A stretch of 64,000 bases of DNA, taken from NCBI GenBank assembly GCA_949316235.1, contig OX438758.1, forward strand, positions 12,123,731-12,187,730. The letters are read 5' to 3'. Every line of letters begins with the position of its first letter. Positions within the stretch are counted from its first letter, which is position 1. The notes under the pieces were generated by a model. The model searched no databases and had not been told where the DNA came from. It saw nothing but the letters and a program-made list of their open reading frames with translations. This document shows, piece by piece, positions 55,501-63,109 of the stretch. The position numbers and the translations under genes were made by a program. The stretch is from Oegoconia quadripuncta (Eukaryota; Arthropoda; Insecta; Lepidoptera; Autostichidae).

Positions 55501-56080
55501 AGCGATGGACGAGCCCCCCTAGGTGGACTCACGGGATGGACAGATGGATGTATATACAGAGCTCAGCTTGACCATGATAGATTACGGTGATGATAAAAAT
55601 AATAACGAATTTTGTAAGAATTATTCAGAAACCATAAATATGCAAAAAAAAGTTAATTTTTAAAGTTATATCAACAGGAACGGAATCCAGGGCTATTATG
55701 TAACCACGTGTCGGGAACTCGGGAGTCAAAAACAAGTATTTTAGGTACCTAATTAATTACTAGTGTCAAAATTACTTTTTGAACTCCAACTTGATTGAGT
55801 AACTTTATGGTTACCTAACAATCATGGCTGGCGTTAACATTGACCTATGAGGTAACGTGACATAAAAACCTACAAACCAATCACACGTCATAAAGATCGT
55901 AAGCTATAACGAAAAACATAAAATTACCATTTGACGATCCTAAATGTATCTTTCTTTGGCAGCACCTGGTCGATGTAGTGCTCCAAGTGAGGGTACAGCT
56001 CTAGCAACCGAGCACGGATGCCCTTCTGCACCGACGACTTAAGCTGCTGGACGCCCGATATGCTCTCCTTTTCATCAAAC
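43515..56080 (-). CDS. MCTS1: Malignant T-cell-amplified sequence 1 homologue (translation factor), exons 2-5
   Basis: Four minus-strand exons joined in phase give [14 protein letters not shown] through W-Q-M-K-P-V-K-stop, about 177 residues of a ~181-residue family. MCTS1 with DENR binds the 40S subunit and promotes release of deacylated tRNA, recycling and reinitiation after upstream ORFs. The N-terminal domain spans exons 2-3 (P-K-K-D, C-H-D-H-I-E, F-F-R-H-R-E-G). The PUA domain is mainly in exon 4 ([27 protein letters not shown]). The first exon, expected to hold only the start codon and two or three residues, was not found. Intron 4 (6.6 kb) holds a LINE and many repeats. No lesion seen. 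Confidence 0.94.
43666..43930. mobile_element. Foldback MITE with ~105-bp arms
   Basis: Left arm acagggtgtaacggttaagtgtagtcatattttaagggcttg ... gggggcaacttcgaaatcgcgaaaaaaaaat. The right arm is its reverse complement with very few differences, around a ~55-bp centre. It sits in MCTS1 intron 4, 69 bp upstream of the exon 5 acceptor in transcript direction. Confidence 0.8.
43984..44245 (+). mobile_element. SINE family A copy
   Basis: gacgacctatttggtgtagcggttagaaactctgctgttatacc, cgcgggttcgaatcccgttaggggtat, body to gaactagatggcgctgtctgtat. Complete. Confidence 0.78.
44285..44490. repeat. Interspersed repeat (relative of 5790-6040)
   Basis: gccttatcaccctgctcttaaagaccccaagataaaggtgacgcc and cattatgaacgaaaagcc mirror the order in 5790-6040. 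Confidence 0.4.
44571..44650 (+). repeat. Exact 40-bp tandem duplication at the 5' end of LINE-3
   Basis: 44571-44610 and 44611-44650 are identical: ataagacaacagagactacc then tctggcattataaaatatat. The second copy ends at the ORF2 start codon region. Confidence 0.9.
44649..47555 (+). CDS. LINE-3 ORF2 protein: APE endonuclease and reverse transcriptase
   Basis: Open for 968 codons, colinear with LINE-1 ORF2. APE domain: [60 protein letters not shown] with the catalytic Asp pair near 691-692. No stop or frameshift, so the protein could be active if transcribed. The Met at 44649 depends on the tandem-duplicated leader; LINE-1 starts about the same distance before the APE domain. Confidence 0.87.
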   Translation: MFEKKNYKRVATPQNRYKKIGLKIQKCINLVHQNIQGMSGKELEVELFMSCTNIDVLCITEHWYKQCELMFGFKEYQIASSFSRTKAIRGGSLILIRNNIKFKERLDIVNLSVERTIEIACVEIARLTVLCVYKPPSSSYELFEKIMDEILCKITNSNKYIVICGDFNINILEDSIQTRRLKSFFSCYNLANLFSVPTRIASTSATCIDNIFSNLQPSDKSILNKLSSDHCGQLAVFNIAINKTLKRDISYVPVTESLLDQYKSKVTAKLDYLPYCDDPNVLYKSVFDILKTESNKVFLAKSAKINNSLVFSDWATVGIHKSRQKLYELYDERTYNKSESFIEYVRQYSKIFKRACATAKSNFINNKIKNSADIVKTTWKVINSETGKFKTLNTDTRLKINDRILTSQLEVAEAFEKFFTDIPILTTNSLSSCPTLAESLLKQNVEICDSHFKFNHVSPIDILKAFRSLDKKKTADLHGLSVKIISAVIDCISPHLAYIFNKCTDDGIFPDLMKHSKVIPLFKAGSTSDPSNFRPISILPTLSKIFEKIILNQISSYFYSNNLMSYKQFGFTRGRSTTDAGVELLQYIFEAWEDARDAIGVFCDLSKAFDCVHHDTLIRKLRHYGVTGRALDLLNSYLSNRVQRVDISGNTSSGSTVCMGVPQGSILGPFLFLVYINDLPNLVNDKHEIVLFADDTSAMFKVNRLKLNYDDVNNAISQIVEWFTANNLLLNEKKTKCVKFVLPNVREVPTNIMIKNVTLDLVESTVFLGITLDAKLQWGPHIHKLAKKLSSAAYAVKKIRQISDGNTARLVYFSYFHSLMSYGILLWGNAADINTIFVLQKRAVRAIYQLRPAVSLRDRFKEYNILTFSSQYIFENLIYVKKNIASFRKNSDKHDVNTRNKDKLAGHISRLHKVSNSFKGLCIRFFNKVPVDIQNLPFNKFKDTIKQKLIKKAYYKISDYLDDKQSWT
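47800..48410. other. No gene seen
   Basis: Intron 4 of MCTS1. No coding frame or assigned repeat. ttcaccctgtatatta near 48340 resembles a transposon end but has no partner in this interval. Confidence 0.3.
48417..48643 (+). mobile_element. SINE family B, 5' truncated
   Basis: Starts ggtggtaggacattttaaatgtccgcctggctagctaccaccatcttatc and ends tgattgagatcaactgctaacccgttgtgcataaaaaa. Head missing. Confidence 0.68.
48650..48750 (-). mobile_element. SINE family C (5S-rRNA-like) fragment
   Basis: taccctccgaaacacagaaacactcgca, then gtcacccatccaaggaccg and gaacttcgctaat: the reverse complement of the family C head and central block with internal deletions. Confidence 0.45.
49036..49170 (+). mobile_element. 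SINE family A, 5' part
   Basis: acgacctgtttggtgtagtggttaacaactctgaccac, gctggttcgaatcccgctagggacatatgtttgtgtgatgaatacggacatgtgtacccg. Cut after the first body part. Confidence 0.7.
49195..49570. repeat. Interspersed repeat with agggttccgtag end
   Basis: Ends (plus strand) atgctacggaaccctaag, the complement of an agggttccgtagcat start as at 4640. The interior has open frames in more than one register but no recognised domain. Likely a transposon-derived unit. Confidence 0.35.
49639..49705 (-). CDS. Candidate first exon encoding a signal peptide
   Basis: From ATG at 49705 the minus strand encodes [18 protein letters not shown] then H-E-T-I, followed by a strong donor gtaagtatc. The hydrophobic core and length fit a secretory signal peptide. 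It sits in MCTS1 intron 4 in the same orientation. No second exon was found between here and the LINE, so this may be an unrelated nested gene, a decoy or chance. Confidence 0.25.
49800..50220. other. No gene seen
   Basis: MCTS1 intron 4 sequence next to exon 4. No repeat recognised. Confidence 0.3.
50222..50423 (-). CDS. MCTS1: MCTS1 exon 4
   Basis: 202 nt, acceptor ttttcag, donor gtaagt. Encodes most of the PUA domain: [33 protein letters not shown] and S-T-N-D. Confidence 0.95.
50881..50905 (+). repeat. (agaat)n microsatellite, LINE-5 tail
   Basis: Five units of agaat in the plus orientation, directly continuing into aactttattcgctgaca. Confidence 0.75.
51624..52655 (-). CDS. PHD finger fused in frame to a reverse-transcriptase C-terminal region
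   Basis: 343 residues, ATG at 52655, no internal stop. Residues 3-53 form a complete C4HC3 PHD-type zinc finger: C3, C6, C18, C21, H26, C29, C50, C53, with Trp48 two residues before the last Cys pair. Such fingers occur in ORF1 of some LINEs. From about residue 83 the protein is the post-catalytic part of a [37 protein letters not shown], and [18 protein letters not shown] near the end. APE domain and Y/F-A-D-D motif are absent. This is best explained by an in-frame internal deletion joining ORF1 to ORF2. It has no predicted catalysis but could bind histone tails, RNA or partner proteins. Confidence 0.75.
   Translation of the reverse strand: MKCLACPNPIVRGELLVCILCHGTYHYRCLNITSAQFMAEHNNLKLTWKCPMCRNITERRLRDDNTPVKGQNECSPPSDSADMSCDELLSWAKRNNLVLNPSKSKFLVIGTKNKVREIGSHVLDLNVDGVPIEQVSEARNLGLLFDRHLRFESHVVELVRNCFYRLKVLYGVRQFLSLDIRVKLCETIILSKLNYCLSVYGPCLFQKSKRLIQRVQNACARYCFHIPPRTHVTPYLNSSNIVKMEGRKKLLFTSLLFETLKTKRPEYLYRKLIWRYDRYSYDARQCSYVFRIPRHNTAAFRGGFRYLASKCWNDLPPPLRGIQSKAVFKKKYREYLLIAQKRG
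52970..53090. repeat. Short interspersed repeat fragment
   Basis: ccgcatgcaccatcttcaaccacatcgtcag and ggtgagattgtggtcaattgcg echo the 5' part of the repeat at 5790-6040 in inverted orientation. Confidence 0.3.
53345..53560. repeat. Interspersed repeat family E, copy 2
   Basis: ataacgtcacaatctatatcacaagtgggatggtcacagatatccc, ccacggttcaccttacgaaatatacagcacacgtgac, cccacgggaagagacggg, gagtgccgaaaacac. Same order as at 34470 and 56745. Confidence 0.5.
53713..53945 (+). mobile_element. SINE family A, diverged subtype
   Basis: attgacgaccgattggtgtagtggatagtgaccctgtcagcg, tgcgggtgcgaatcccgcgacgggtaaagg, then gatgaatataaacatttattcctgagtcatggatgtttat and agtttgggactagatgattggtgtaagtgtccg. The head is still tRNA-like but the tail differs from the other A copies. 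It matches the palindrome at 42690-42900. Confidence 0.65.
54009..54194. repeat. 62-bp tandem repeat, three copies
   Basis: ataatccaccaccatagcccagtgcgggttggagtattgtgtcagactagtggccaccg begins at 54009, 54071 and 54133 with only a few differences. It expands the tail of a family C SINE. Confidence 0.85.
54283..54397. mobile_element. Small MITE-like insertion in a family C SINE
   Basis: catgacatggtttgtcgctcgcgac at the left and gtctcgcgcgacaaacgtttatcgctcctgtcatg at the right are imperfect inverted ends. The insert separates two halves of the SINE. Confidence 0.4.
54490..54590 (-). CDS. MCTS1: MCTS1 exon 3
   Basis: 101 nt, acceptor ttttcag, donor gtaagt. Encodes [24 protein letters not shown] then M-P-T-L-R-L-L-H-K. 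It completes a Cys codon begun in exon 2. Confidence 0.95.
54635..54830 (+). mobile_element. SINE family B, 5' part
   Basis: ggctcctcgtggctcaatgtaaacaacatagggcttacg, gtcgcgggtgtaatccccag, tcggtttggttggtggtagggcattataaatgtcggcctggctagctaccacc. The 3' half is lost after cccgttgtcagaga. Confidence 0.65.
54840..55920. other. MCTS1 intron 2, no gene seen
   Basis: No convincing coding exon. 55340-55540 has a 62-codon minus-strand frame with Arg-rich content next to a gaagcgat-type repeat (gcgatatcgccttacc, gtaaggcgatatcgc-like). I judge it repeat-derived. Confidence 0.3.
55928..56080 (-). CDS. MCTS1: MCTS1 exon 2
   Basis: 153 nt, acceptor tttccag, donor gtaatt. Encodes [19 protein letters not shown] then [11 protein letters not shown] and [12 protein letters not shown]. 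The first base completes a Lys or Arg codon from the missing exon 1. Confidence 0.95.
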
Positions 56081-56214
56081 CTGGAAATGAAAAGAATGTA
56101 AACATTAACTAATGATGGATGACACATAAATTAAAATATATGGCCCTATAGCGCCATCATAGTAATTTCAGCCTTTCCCTAGTCCTATATATATTACAAT
56201 AACCTAGGGCTGGT

Positions 56215-56530
56215 ATATTCATCATCATCATATCAGCCCCAGGACGTCCACGGCTTAACATGGGCCTCACCCATTTCCAGAGCGACCGGTTTTAAACGGC
56301 CCGCATCAAACGCCTATCCGCAACCTTCACCGATCCTCCTTGTGCGTGAACATCCTACGCTGCGCTTGTCGGTTCGTGGTCTCCACTCAAGAGGTCACCA
56401 GTTCTTCGAGCTATGTGTTCTAGATATTATAATAAGCTAGTCCTAAATCGCCAGGACTTTTGGCACTTTTATTCGCGGTAGCTAACTACTATCAGCGCTC
56501 TGCAGTCCAGCTTCACGGACCTCCTTCCCT
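56215..56530. repeat. Interspersed repeat with catcatcatatcagcc start
   Basis: catcatcatcatatcagccccaggacgtccacggcttaacatgggcctc, gtcggttcgtggtctccactcaagagg and cttcacggacctcctt: a pattern I recognise from many lepidopteran genomes as a dispersed repeat. Class not determined. Confidence 0.5.
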
Positions 56531-56744
56531 ACAGGGTTAGCCAAAAGGTGTAAATAGATAAAAAAAATCGCAATAGGTACTTACTGGAGCAAATATTTTT
56601 TACTTCAGTAAGTATTATTAGGTGCTGCATATGCCTAGGTGATCTGAAATGATAGGAAGGTACTTTTTGATTTTAGAAATAAAATCGTTCTAAGTGTAAC
56701 TTAACAATTGTACATACATAAACTATATACCTACACAACGTCAC

Positions 56745-57110
56745 GACGTATAGAGCGATATAGTCACAATAATGACCAAGCTCTTTAATTAAAGATTAAA
56801 AAAAAAAACGTCACGACCTTTATTCCAAATAGTCAGAGATATTCCAAACATAAGCGATTGGGTGTTCCAAACACTGTTTAAGGCTTGAAACAACATCCAC
56901 GGTTCATCTTTGAATAGTATACAAAAATACACACGTCACAAGGGGTGAACCCATCGCCGTTAAAACATACAAGTTTGTTTTTTTTTTGTGGCAAGCCCCT
57001 TAGTAAGCCTTTTACGACACCGACAGGAATCTTTTCCTGCTTCTGCAGGTGAAGGTGAGTTCTGCTCATTTTACGTGCCGAAACCTTACAGCACAATATA
57101 ATTCTTTTGT
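56745..57110. repeat. Interspersed repeat family E, copy 3
   Basis: aaacgtcacgacctttattccaaatagtcagagatattccaaac, acaacatccacggttcatctttg, aagccccttagtaagccttttacgacaccgacagg, ttttacgtgccgaaacc. Longest of the three copies. Confidence 0.55.
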
Positions 57111-57485
57111 GTCTCCTTTTCTGGCGAATTAAGAAATATCTGAATTAGCTATATTTTATTAACCTACTCCTCTTCTATTATAATGTTGCGTGGTTTTGAA
57201 AACAAAAAATCTACACAATTATTTTCAATCTACTGACTTTTTGTTAGTTTCTCCTTTGAACCTGGCAAGATTATGCACACTAGTCAACACCACTGTAAAC
57301 ACTAAAAACAAACACATTTATGTTATTAACGAGTCACGTGTTTATTATTCGAATTCCAATGGCTTCCTAGGGTTCGTAAGAGCAGACTATAAATAGCTTG
57401 CGCACGTGATGCGATCACGACGACATGGTTAAGGGGACATGCATCCATCACATTTATAACATCCTGACTTATTACAATACTATGG
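57111..57485. other. No gene seen
   Basis: AT-rich sequence, no repeat or exon recognised. Confidence 0.3.
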
Positions 57486-57489
57486 GTAT

Positions 57490-57690
57490 TCTATTCTTAT
57501 ATTTGCCGTCTCATTGCAGTATCTTATATGGGTTGGACATACGCCCATAAGCACCTCGACCCAATCGGGATCTTTTGTGCAACTTATAGACTTCATAAGC
57601 TTTATGACACAGATTAGTGGAACGAGCATGTAGTCTCTGGGTTTAATTTTCAGCTAGGGCCATTTTAAATAAGAGGTACCTACCTCGCAT
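57490..57690. repeat. Interspersed repeat family F, copy 2
   Basis: ttctattcttatatttgccgtc, gttggacatacgcccataagcacctcgac, cttcataagctttatgacacagattagtgg and ttaattttcagctagggccattttaaataagagg. The uninterrupted counterpart of 41165-41690. Confidence 0.55.
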
Positions 57691-57699
57691 ACTATGGGT

Positions 57700-58200
57700 A
57701 ACTAGGTATTGTAATAATAAATCAATCATTCATTATGTACTTTATCACAGGCGACTAAATAGTTCTTTGATATGTGCCATTCTTCCTTTCAGAATTGTGA
57801 AAATTGTTAAAGCAGTTTCACCAAAAGGCAATTTCTGACGACAATTATTATAACTAGTATACATAGTACAAACTTTGCTTAGTTTGGGACTACAGATGAA
57901 AAACGAAATGTATCTGTTTTTGTTATGGCAATTTGTCCAACTTGGGCATTTCTGCCAGTATCTCCCATTACCCCTTAATTTGTTAAATTAAAGAGGCACA
58001 AGGGTGGTTCTCACAAGGGTCCCGCCATTCAGGTTTCACAGGAAATGAACGCATGGATCAGATTGCCAAGGATGCAGTTGTCTGTGATAACAAAGTCCCC
58101 ATATAAAAACTTCCCTCATTTAGTGACACAAATACTTTCAGGGTGCTCTCCATGTTCTGTCAAGAAAACGACATTAAATTGTAAATATTGAGAATTAAAT
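57700..58200. other. Decayed repeat or no feature
   Basis: Around 58000-58060 a short frame resembles an RNase H-like C-terminus of a retroelement (gtcccgccattcaggtttcac, gaacgcatggatcag). Too short to assign. Confidence 0.25.
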
Positions 58201-58711
58201 TCACTCTATTCAATCAATCAATCAATCAAATACTCTTTATTGCACAATTAACAAAAGCTACATGAAGAATACAGCGTACATCATTAATCGCACAAAAAGG
58301 CGGCCTTATCGCTAACAGCGATCTCTTCCAGGCAAACCTTAGGGTAAAGATACAAGCTACCAGTAGGTGAGGTTTGCACAAATAGTAGCAATACGGGTAT
58401 ATTTTATAGTTGGTAAAAAAATATAACGTAAAGATAAAAATACATAAACTAAGCCTACCAACTATAACTAGATAATTTAACTGCACTTAAACATATAATA
58501 TATTATTGACTACATAACACACACGAATTTATATATATACATATATATATTAAATATATAAATATATAATATTAAATATATATACATATATAAAAAATAA
58601 TAATAATAATAATTAAATAAAAATACATGCCATTTGTCTGCTCAGAAATAACTTAGAAATCATATTGACAACCACGGAGAAGATAAGAGGAGTTTCAATG
58701 ATTTTTTTTTT

Positions 58712-59900
58712 TTATTGAAGGAAGTGCGCTTTGACTTGCGTTTTGAAGACGTTTATTGATGGAGCGCGGCGAATTGACTCCGGAAGAGAGTTCCAAAGGC
58801 GTACAGCTTGTAGCGTAAAAGATTGACCATAAGATTTGGATAGATTTTTGGGGACGTAAAGACGAAGGTTGTCAGTGGAACGCAAGGGTAGACTATGAGT
58901 AGAGGAAAGGAATTGGAACTGTTGCTTTAGATATTGTGGAGTCGTAGGATTGAACAAAGCTGAATATAGAAGGGAGAGAATGTGAACATCTCTACGATGA
59001 CGAACGGAGTGCCACTTAAGTTGTGCGCGATATTCGGAGACATGATCATACTTCCGAAGACCAAAGATGAACCTGATGGCAACATTCTGCAATCGCTCGA
59101 GCTTATTCATCAGCTCAACCGACACATCTACATAGCAGCAGTCAGCATAGTCCAGAATAGGCAGGAGAAGAGATTTTGCTAGCGCAATTTTGGTGGTAGT
59201 GGGTAGGAAATGACGCAGTCGATTGAGGGATTTGACTGAAGAAAAAATCTTCTTACTTACTTCGGCCACTTGGGGGCGCCATGAGAGAGTTCGGTCAAAA
59301 ATAATACCAAGGTTCTTCACCTTCTCACTATATAAGATGTGAACACCATCGAATATAACCGGAGGAAGATGTTCAAAGTTAATTCTAGTGATAAGAGAAC
59401 TGCTACCTAGTACTATGGTTTGTGTTTTTGTTGGATTAACTTTGAGACCAAATGACCTACTCCATTCAAGGATGAGTGCAAGATCGGTGTTAACTCTCTC
59501 GATGGCATCGTCCAGTTCATTTACATTACATTGAAGATAAATTTGTAGATCGTCTGCATAAAGATGGAAGGAAGAAGATAAATTAGAAGTGATTGAATTG
59601 ATGAATATAGCAAACAGGAGAGGGGAAAGTACACCACCCTGAGGGACACCGGCAGATGTGACACACCACGTAGAAAGAGAATCGTCAATACGTACGCGCT
59701 GCCGTCGGCCATACAGGTAACCACGAAACCATTCAATTACCGTCGGAGACATATTAAGAGAACGTAACAGTTCCAATAGGATATCTAAATCTACAGTATT
59801 AAAAGCGTTGCTGAAATCGAGCAAAGTTAGGACTGTTAATCGTTGGGTTTCCATGCCATAGCGAACGTCATCAGAGATCTTGACAAGTGCAGTTGTGGTA
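58712..59900 (-). pseudogene. LINE-4 reverse transcriptase, C-terminal two thirds
   Basis: About 395 codons from G-H-S-T-T-T-A-L-V-K through T-L-L-D-F-S-N-A-F-N-T-V, A-G-V-P-Q-G-G-V-L-S-P-L and the catalytic Y-A-D-D to the C-terminus L-W-N-S-L-P-E-S-I-R-R. It is out of frame with 59901-61652 because of a small deletion, so no full-length enzyme is made. Confidence 0.8.
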
Positions 59901-61652
59901 CTATGCCCAGCCAGATTGGTAAGGATTAAACAGATTATTTTTATTGAGAAAATAGCTTAATTGTCCGTGGACGAGACGCTCTAAAACTTTGGATAAAAAA
60001 GGAAGGATTGAGATAGGTCGAAAATCAGATAAAGAAGATGGATTTAACTTTTTAGGCAAAGGTATAATTTGTGCATCTTTCCATATAGTAGGATAAGTGC
60101 CAGAGGAGATAGAATTGTTAAAAATTTTCCTTATGATAGGAGTGAGAAAATCGATAAGAGGAAGAATCATTTTACGGCTGATATTATCAATGCCGACAGC
60201 ATTAGAGGCGATGGACAAAATGTTCTTCTTAACTTCATGATCGGTGAATTGATTGAAGATGAATGGTGTGTAGTTGGGAGTTGGAGATTTGGAAAGTTGA
60301 TGTATAGTTTTTAATTTAATAGCTAAGTCTAATAAAGATGCAGATGAGAAATGTTTATTAAGGTTATCAATATTAGTATTAGAAGGAATAGAATCTTTGC
60401 TTGATTTGCCAACTCCTAATGATTTAAGAAATTTCCAGACTTTGGCTGGGTCACCCTGTTCAACAGATTGATGAATGTGGCGTCTTTGTGCATCCCTACA
60501 CATCCTATTGCAGCGATTCCTGAGTAGATGGTATTTGTCGCGGTTACTGTCAGAAGGTTTTCCTTTGAACCTAGCTTTGGCCTGATTACGCTTAGCCATC
60601 AAGGATTTGATTTCTTCCGTTAGCCATGGTGCCGGGAAGTGCCTAACCCTAACCGGACGAAAAGGTGCATGCGTGTCATAAAGCTGCAGTAGTGACGAGT
60701 TAAGGAAGTGTACCTGTTCGTCGATACTAGCCGTACTGTCTGTGATCGACCAGTCAATTTTGCAGGCATCCTCCATCAGACGATCTATGTCCATATCACC
60801 AAAATTGCGAAGCAGAAGTATTCGTGGTTTAGATTTAGGAGGACGAATTTTGAATGAAAGGTAAACTAGGTCATGATATGAAAAGGCATCAGCAGTGAGC
60901 TGGCCGTGTTTAACTACATGATTAAGGGAGGAGACGATAATTAAATCAAGAAGTGAAGGAATGCAATTCGGAAAAAAGTGAGTGGCCCCTAGGGGAAGAA
61001 GATGCATATTACTGGAGTCAATTATAGTTTTCAGACAGCTGGAACGGGCATCATTCTTCAGCAGGCACGTATTGAAGTCACCCATAATTATAGTATGATT
61101 ATATTGGGGAGTTAATTCCTCAAGCAGTTTCTCGAAAGACGAGAAATAGTTCACTCTGAGTGAAGGACTGTAAAAAACTCCAAGAAGAATTTTCTCGTGA
61201 CACAGGGTAACCTCCAGAAAAAGATGCTCAGCTGTATTAGGAGGGGGTGGCTGTGCTGACCTGCTAACTATGGAAAAAGTTATATGGCTTCGAATATAAA
61301 TAGCCACACCACCATGTGAGGTATTTGTGCGATCATTCCTAATCAGTTGGAACCCGGGCAGTGAATAAGATGTGGACTGAAGGCAGGGATTTAAAAATGA
61401 TTCGGAAACAAGAATGGCATGAACATTTGTATTACTGAAGGTAGCCAACAAGTCGGAGTAGTGGGCCGGAATGCTTTGTGCATTTATATGTACTACATTG
61501 AAGTTCTTGGTGACATCCGCCATTGTTGTCTCCAAGGACTCTTTGAGCGAGGGTAAACTGCAAAAACTTTCAGTGCTGTTCAATCCGCCAGACGAAGACG
61601 ACAAAGAGAAGAAATCACTTTGATTATCATTATCATCGCTAATTTCAGGCAT
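59901..61652 (-). pseudogene. LINE-4 N-terminal part: APE endonuclease and start of RT
   Basis: 583 codons from ATG at 61652. Ser/Asp-rich N-terminus, then APE: V-V-H-I-N-A-Q-S-I, S-E-S-F-L, H-G-G-V-A-I-Y, M-G-D-F-N-T and S-Y-H-D-L-V. Then a linker and the RT start: [16 protein letters not shown]. It ends prematurely just after Y-Q-S-G, where about 8 bases are missing relative to the usual Y-Q-S-G-F-R-x-G-H-S-T motif. Confidence 0.8.
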
Positions 61653-61660
61653 GACAAATA

Positions 61661-63100
61661 AAATTATAATAAATAATAATAATAATTATGTTAAATTAAT
61701 AATAATAAATAATAATAATTTGAGTGTAGCGGTATCATTTACCCGCCAGCTGCATAAAATTTTTAAAATGAACTTTTAGGAAGAAAAAATAAAATAAAAT
61801 AAAAATACAAACTAAACAGATCAGTAGGGTTACTAATGGGTAACCATGCTATCCCATCTCCATTTAAATGCACTCAAGGACTTTCAATTGTACATACGTG
61901 GGTATTAGTCTAATAGTGAACTACATGGTAATAAGAAATTACAGCTGTTCCTTAGGAAAAGGATTACTTATGCTAATTCTAAAGAACAATGATGTCACAG
62001 TAAAGGCTACATAAAGAATAAATGAAAATAACAAATTCTAATCTCCAAGTTGTTGTTCACGTATGCTGTATGGACAGAGTTCCCTTTGCTTCCATAATTG
62101 TAAAGATTAGGCGAGAAATTCTATTATTCCTTTCTAATAGTTAATTAATTTAATTTCTAATAGTTAATTGTGATCCATATCCTAACCTTCTAATAAATAA
62201 TTAATCTTTTGTCTTATTAATACTTCAACTTTTTTAAATGATTTGATATTGCACCAAATTTATTCGTTTCTATACCTACGTAGGTATTATAATTATGAGA
62301 ATACATGCGCATAATTCCCTCGGGTCCCAACGGATTAGCGTCAGACTTCACCTGAAAGCGTTTTGAATTTTAAAGGGTAGAACACCCTGCCCAAAATCAT
62401 ACACTGCTCTCCGCAATATAAATCATCGTAGTTGTTTTTTACACGGACACGTTTTTAAGAAAACCTATCAACAAAAGACAAATTTTGCTCTACGTTAGAC
62501 TATAATAAATGGTATATCTGTATTCAATTTAATATCACATTACCTATAGATGGGTCAGGCAGTCTATATTGAACTACAATTTTACAAAAGCCAAAACAGG
62601 CTATTTCCTTAATGAACATTTCCATTTTTTCAGTTTACTGCCACCACACCAGTTTACTCGATAAAGGTAAACAACAATACTAGACGTACCAACGTCCACA
62701 ATGGGAAAGTCAATATAAATTGATAGGTAACGGCCGGCGGCTGCAAGGTAACCAAAACACTACCTGTACCTATAAGGCGGTCTCGCTGGGTTCACAATCG
62801 ATAGCATCGTGCGATCAGCTTACACTGGTAGTTTATGGTATGGTATGGTATACTTTACCAAGTTCCAGTTGTTTTCCGTCAAGTCAGTAACCTTTAGTTT
62901 GCGTAACCGGTTATCTTTAGAGCGGGATCCCCATCCGGTTGTCTTTGCTACGAGTACCTACGTTTATGGTTGATTTTTAAAGCGCTCATCCGTCGTCCAT
63001 CCACAGACAGAAAGACGAAGCAACATTCAGTTGGTGAACGAGTAGCTGCACTATTAATAGTTTCATATTAAGGGAAAGCTATTTAAATCGTCAACGACTA
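61661..63100. other. No gene recognised
   Basis: Starts with ataata microsatellite at 61670-61725 (perhaps 5' end of LINE-4). The rest is moderately AT-rich without assigned exons. The missing MCTS1 exon 1 and promoter might lie here, but no matching start codon and donor was found. Confidence 0.3.
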
Positions 63101-63109
63101 GTTCATTCA

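Larger units (their letters stand above)
58205..61660 (-). mobile_element. APE-type LINE, second family, with one frameshift (LINE-4)
   Basis: On the minus strand: endonuclease-RT reading frame split at about 59900, a 3' UTR with a gcggccttatcgct / gcgatctcttcc pair, an AT microsatellite at 58520-58620 and an (attg)n tail at 58205-58228. It encodes no separate ORF1 here. A decayed relative is at 29965-30780. The clade is not certain (CR1/Jockey-like). Confidence 0.8.

Noticed and set aside
55344..55532. 62-codon Arg-rich minus-strand frame
   Set aside because: Contains repeat-like gcgatatcgcc sequence and no splice context between MCTS1 exons 2 and 3.
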